Assembly: GCA_002878375.1 (NCBI GenBank)
Contig: NIRF01000005.1
Location: 1-64,000 of the forward strand
Length of the DNA: 64,000 nt
Reading direction: 5' to 3'
DNA from: Dictyoglomus sp. NZ13-RE01
GTDB taxonomy: Bacteria > Dictyoglomota > Dictyoglomia > Dictyoglomales > Dictyoglomaceae
Shown here one piece after another: positions 62,541-64,000 of this stretch. Below the pieces are notes generated by a model, which made no database searches, was not told the origin of the DNA, and saw only the letters and a program-made list of their open reading frames with translations. Position 1 is the stretch's first letter, and the number at the start of each line of letters is the position of its first letter. A program made the translations under genes and the position numbers.

Positions 62541-64000
62541 AGAAGGATTAGATTATGTAAAAGAAGAAATTATAAGTGTAAAGGGAAAAGTACCTGAATA
62601 TATTTCGGGTATTTCAGTGGATTCAAGAAACGTAAAAGAAAATTACGTATTCTTTGCTATGCCAGGACAAAAAGAAGATGGAAAAAAATATATAAAATCC
62701 GCTATAGAAAATGGGGCTATATGTATCATATTCAGCGGAGAATTGTCAGAGGATTATTTCGTGGATAACATTTCTTATGTTCAAGTTAGAGATATCCAAA
62801 AAGTTCTTGGAAGGCTTTCTGCCTGGTTTAACGACTTCCCATCTCAAAAATTAACTATTATAGGAGTTACAGGGACTAATGGGAAGACTACTGTAACCCA
62901 TCTTCTATACCACTATTGGAAAACAAAGGGGGAGAAAGCAGGACTTATTGGGACCATTTATAATAAATTAGATGAAGAAACCCTTAGTACTAATTTCACT
63001 ACTCCTCAACCACCGGAATTACAATCACTGTTAAAGAAAATGGTGGAAAAAGGAATTAAATATGTTTCTATGGAAATATCTTCCCATGCATTAGCTCTTA
63101 GAAGAACTGAAGATTTATATATAGATGGAGCTGTCTTTACTAATTTAACTCAAGATCATTTGGATTTTCATCATACAATGGAAGAATATTTTAGTGCCAA
63201 GAAGAAGATTTTTAATTTACTTAAAAGAGATGGTTTTGGGGTTTTAAACAAGGATGATGATTGGGTAAAACAAGTATTTATCAATAATAAAACTATTTGG
63301 TGCTCTCTTTATGATAAAGTGGATTTATATGTAAGTCATTGGGAAAATAGAGAAGAAGGTTTAAAGTTGTTAATATCTACCCCTAAAGGTGATTTAGATT
63401 TAAATTTGAAATTGAGAGGAAAGTTTAATGTCTATAATATTCTTTTAGCCACAGGAGTATTGATAGGTCTTGATGAGGATTTAGAAAACATTAAATACGC
63501 ATGGGAATCTTTTAATGGCGTGCCTGGTAGATTAGAGTTTGTAGATGAAGGGCAAAATTTTTCCGTTATTATTGATTATGCCCATACTCCTGATGGACTT
63601 AACAACATTTTATCTACAGTTTCAGAGTTTACAAAGGGAAGAAAAATATTGGTTTTTGGTTGTGGAGGAGATAGGGATCCTTTTAAAAGACCAAAGATGG
63701 GAGAGATTGCGGGTAAACTTGCAGACTATGTGATAATAACTTCTGACAATCCAAGAAATGAGGATCCTTATAAGATAATAAGAGAAATAGAAGAAGGAAT
63801 TAAAGGCTCTGGCTTTAAAGACTATGTTGTGATTGAAAATAGAGAATTGGCAATAAAGCATGCTATTGAAGTAGCAAAGCAAGGAGATAGTGTAATTATA
63901 GCTGGGAAAGGTCATGAGGATTATCAAATAATAGGATCAGAAAAAATACATTTTAGTGATAAAGAGGTTGCTCAAAAATATCTTAGAGAGAGAAAGTCCC
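62527..64000 (+). CDS. murE: UDP-MurNAc-tripeptide synthetase MurE (partial at 3' end)
   Basis: The first 491 codons are in the window and the stop lies just beyond. The ATP loop is GVTGTNGKTTV near residue 116. The third-residue selectivity motif is DNPR (407-410), followed by NEDP, which in characterised MurE enzymes marks meso-diaminopimelate addition rather than lysine. SSHALALRR and DYAHTPDGL are further family blocks. The start overlaps ftsI by 14 bases. Confidence 0.95.
   Translation, partial: MKNFKEGLDYVKEEIISVKGKVPEYISGISVDSRNVKENYVFFAMPGQKEDGKKYIKSAIENGAICIIFSGELSEDYFVDNISYVQVRDIQKVLGRLSAWFNDFPSQKLTIIGVTGTNGKTTVTHLLYHYWKTKGEKAGLIGTIYNKLDEETLSTNFTTPQPPELQSLLKKMVEKGIKYVSMEISSHALALRRTEDLYIDGAVFTNLTQDHLDFHHTMEEYFSAKKKIFNLLKRDGFGVLNKDDDWVKQVFINNKTIWCSLYDKVDLYVSHWENREEGLKLLISTPKGDLDLNLKLRGKFNVYNILLATGVLIGLDEDLENIKYAWESFNGVPGRLEFVDEGQNFSVIIDYAHTPDGLNNILSTVSEFTKGRKILVFGCGGDRDPFKRPKMGEIAGKLADYVIITSDNPRNEDPYKIIREIEEGIKGSGFKDYVVIENRELAIKHAIEVAKQGDSVIIAGKGHEDYQIIGSEKIHFSDKEVAQKYLRERKS

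Noticed and set aside
1-64000. CRISPR array, insertion sequence or prophage
   Set aside because: No regularly spaced repeats, transposase frames, terminal inverted repeats or phage genes were seen on either strand.

Overview
The window is AT-rich, densely packed bacterial DNA with little intergenic space. It codes for a thermophile-like housekeeping gene set: a bacterial V-type ATPase, a split P-protein glycine cleavage system, TrmFO, Mfd, and a MraZ/RsmH/FtsI/MurE division cluster. Gene content and codon use are most consistent with Dictyoglomus. That assignment is an inference, because the window holds no 16S rRNA gene. I see no insertion sequence, prophage or CRISPR array.

Layout. 1-3.4 kb is a small stress or transport region: an MFS transporter and a metallo-beta-lactamase-fold hydrolase facing an aldo/keto reductase. 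The transporter and the reductase each have a MerR-type promoter with the same palindrome. 3.5-7.1 kb holds a GH1 beta-glucosidase, a YvlB-like protein and a ROK repressor. 7.2-13.3 kb has tRNA-Ala(CGC), then dprA-topA-trmFO-xerC and a secreted protein. 13.3-22.4 kb (minus strand) runs mazG-hup-gcvT-gcvH-gcvPA-gcvPB, two radical SAM genes, a CCA-family nucleotidyltransferase and an unknown gene. The radical SAM pair resembles the archaeal-type two-protein lipoyl synthase (LipS1/LipS2), which would supply lipoate to GcvH.

22.6-28.3 kb (minus) has a membrane-anchored PPIase and a Memo-pth-mfd operon. 28.4-38.0 kb (plus) is rpmB, a complete nine-gene V-ATPase operon (H/G-I-K-E-C-F-A-B-D) and alr. 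The proteolipid keeps the Enterococcus hirae sodium-site residues, so the enzyme is predicted to be sodium-coupled. 38.0-51.2 kb (minus) is one tightly packed run of 13 genes: argS, an MBL hydrolase, an HD protein, a roadblock-like protein, queT, tyrS, a 3D-domain protein, rsmA, ispE, a threonine dehydratase, an M42 peptidase, a PP-loop thiolase-like gene and a large DHH-CBS-nucleotidyltransferase.

51.3-56.8 kb (minus) starts with a TPP riboswitch and terminator, followed by thiT-thiN-gyrA-archease and a divergent YchF-like GTPase with almost no spacing. gyrA may therefore receive riboswitch-controlled transcription. cysE, tRNA-Met/Ile2(CAU) and tRNA-Val(CAC) follow. Next come a COG1579 zinc-ribbon protein and a small membrane zinc-ribbon ORF whose last 27 codons lie inside the RNase P RNA gene. 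The window ends in the start of a dcw cluster: mraZ (with a three-repeat MraZ operator), rsmH, an ftsL-like gene, ftsI and murE, the last cut by the window edge.

Many promoters can be read by eye (TTGACA-like, 16-19 bp, TATAAT-like, several with an extended -10). At least two genes appear to have leaderless transcripts. The strongest leads are the LipS-like pair beside the glycine cleavage genes, the reading frame running into rnpB, the two MerR-type operators beside a gene remnant, and the position of gyrA downstream of a TPP riboswitch.
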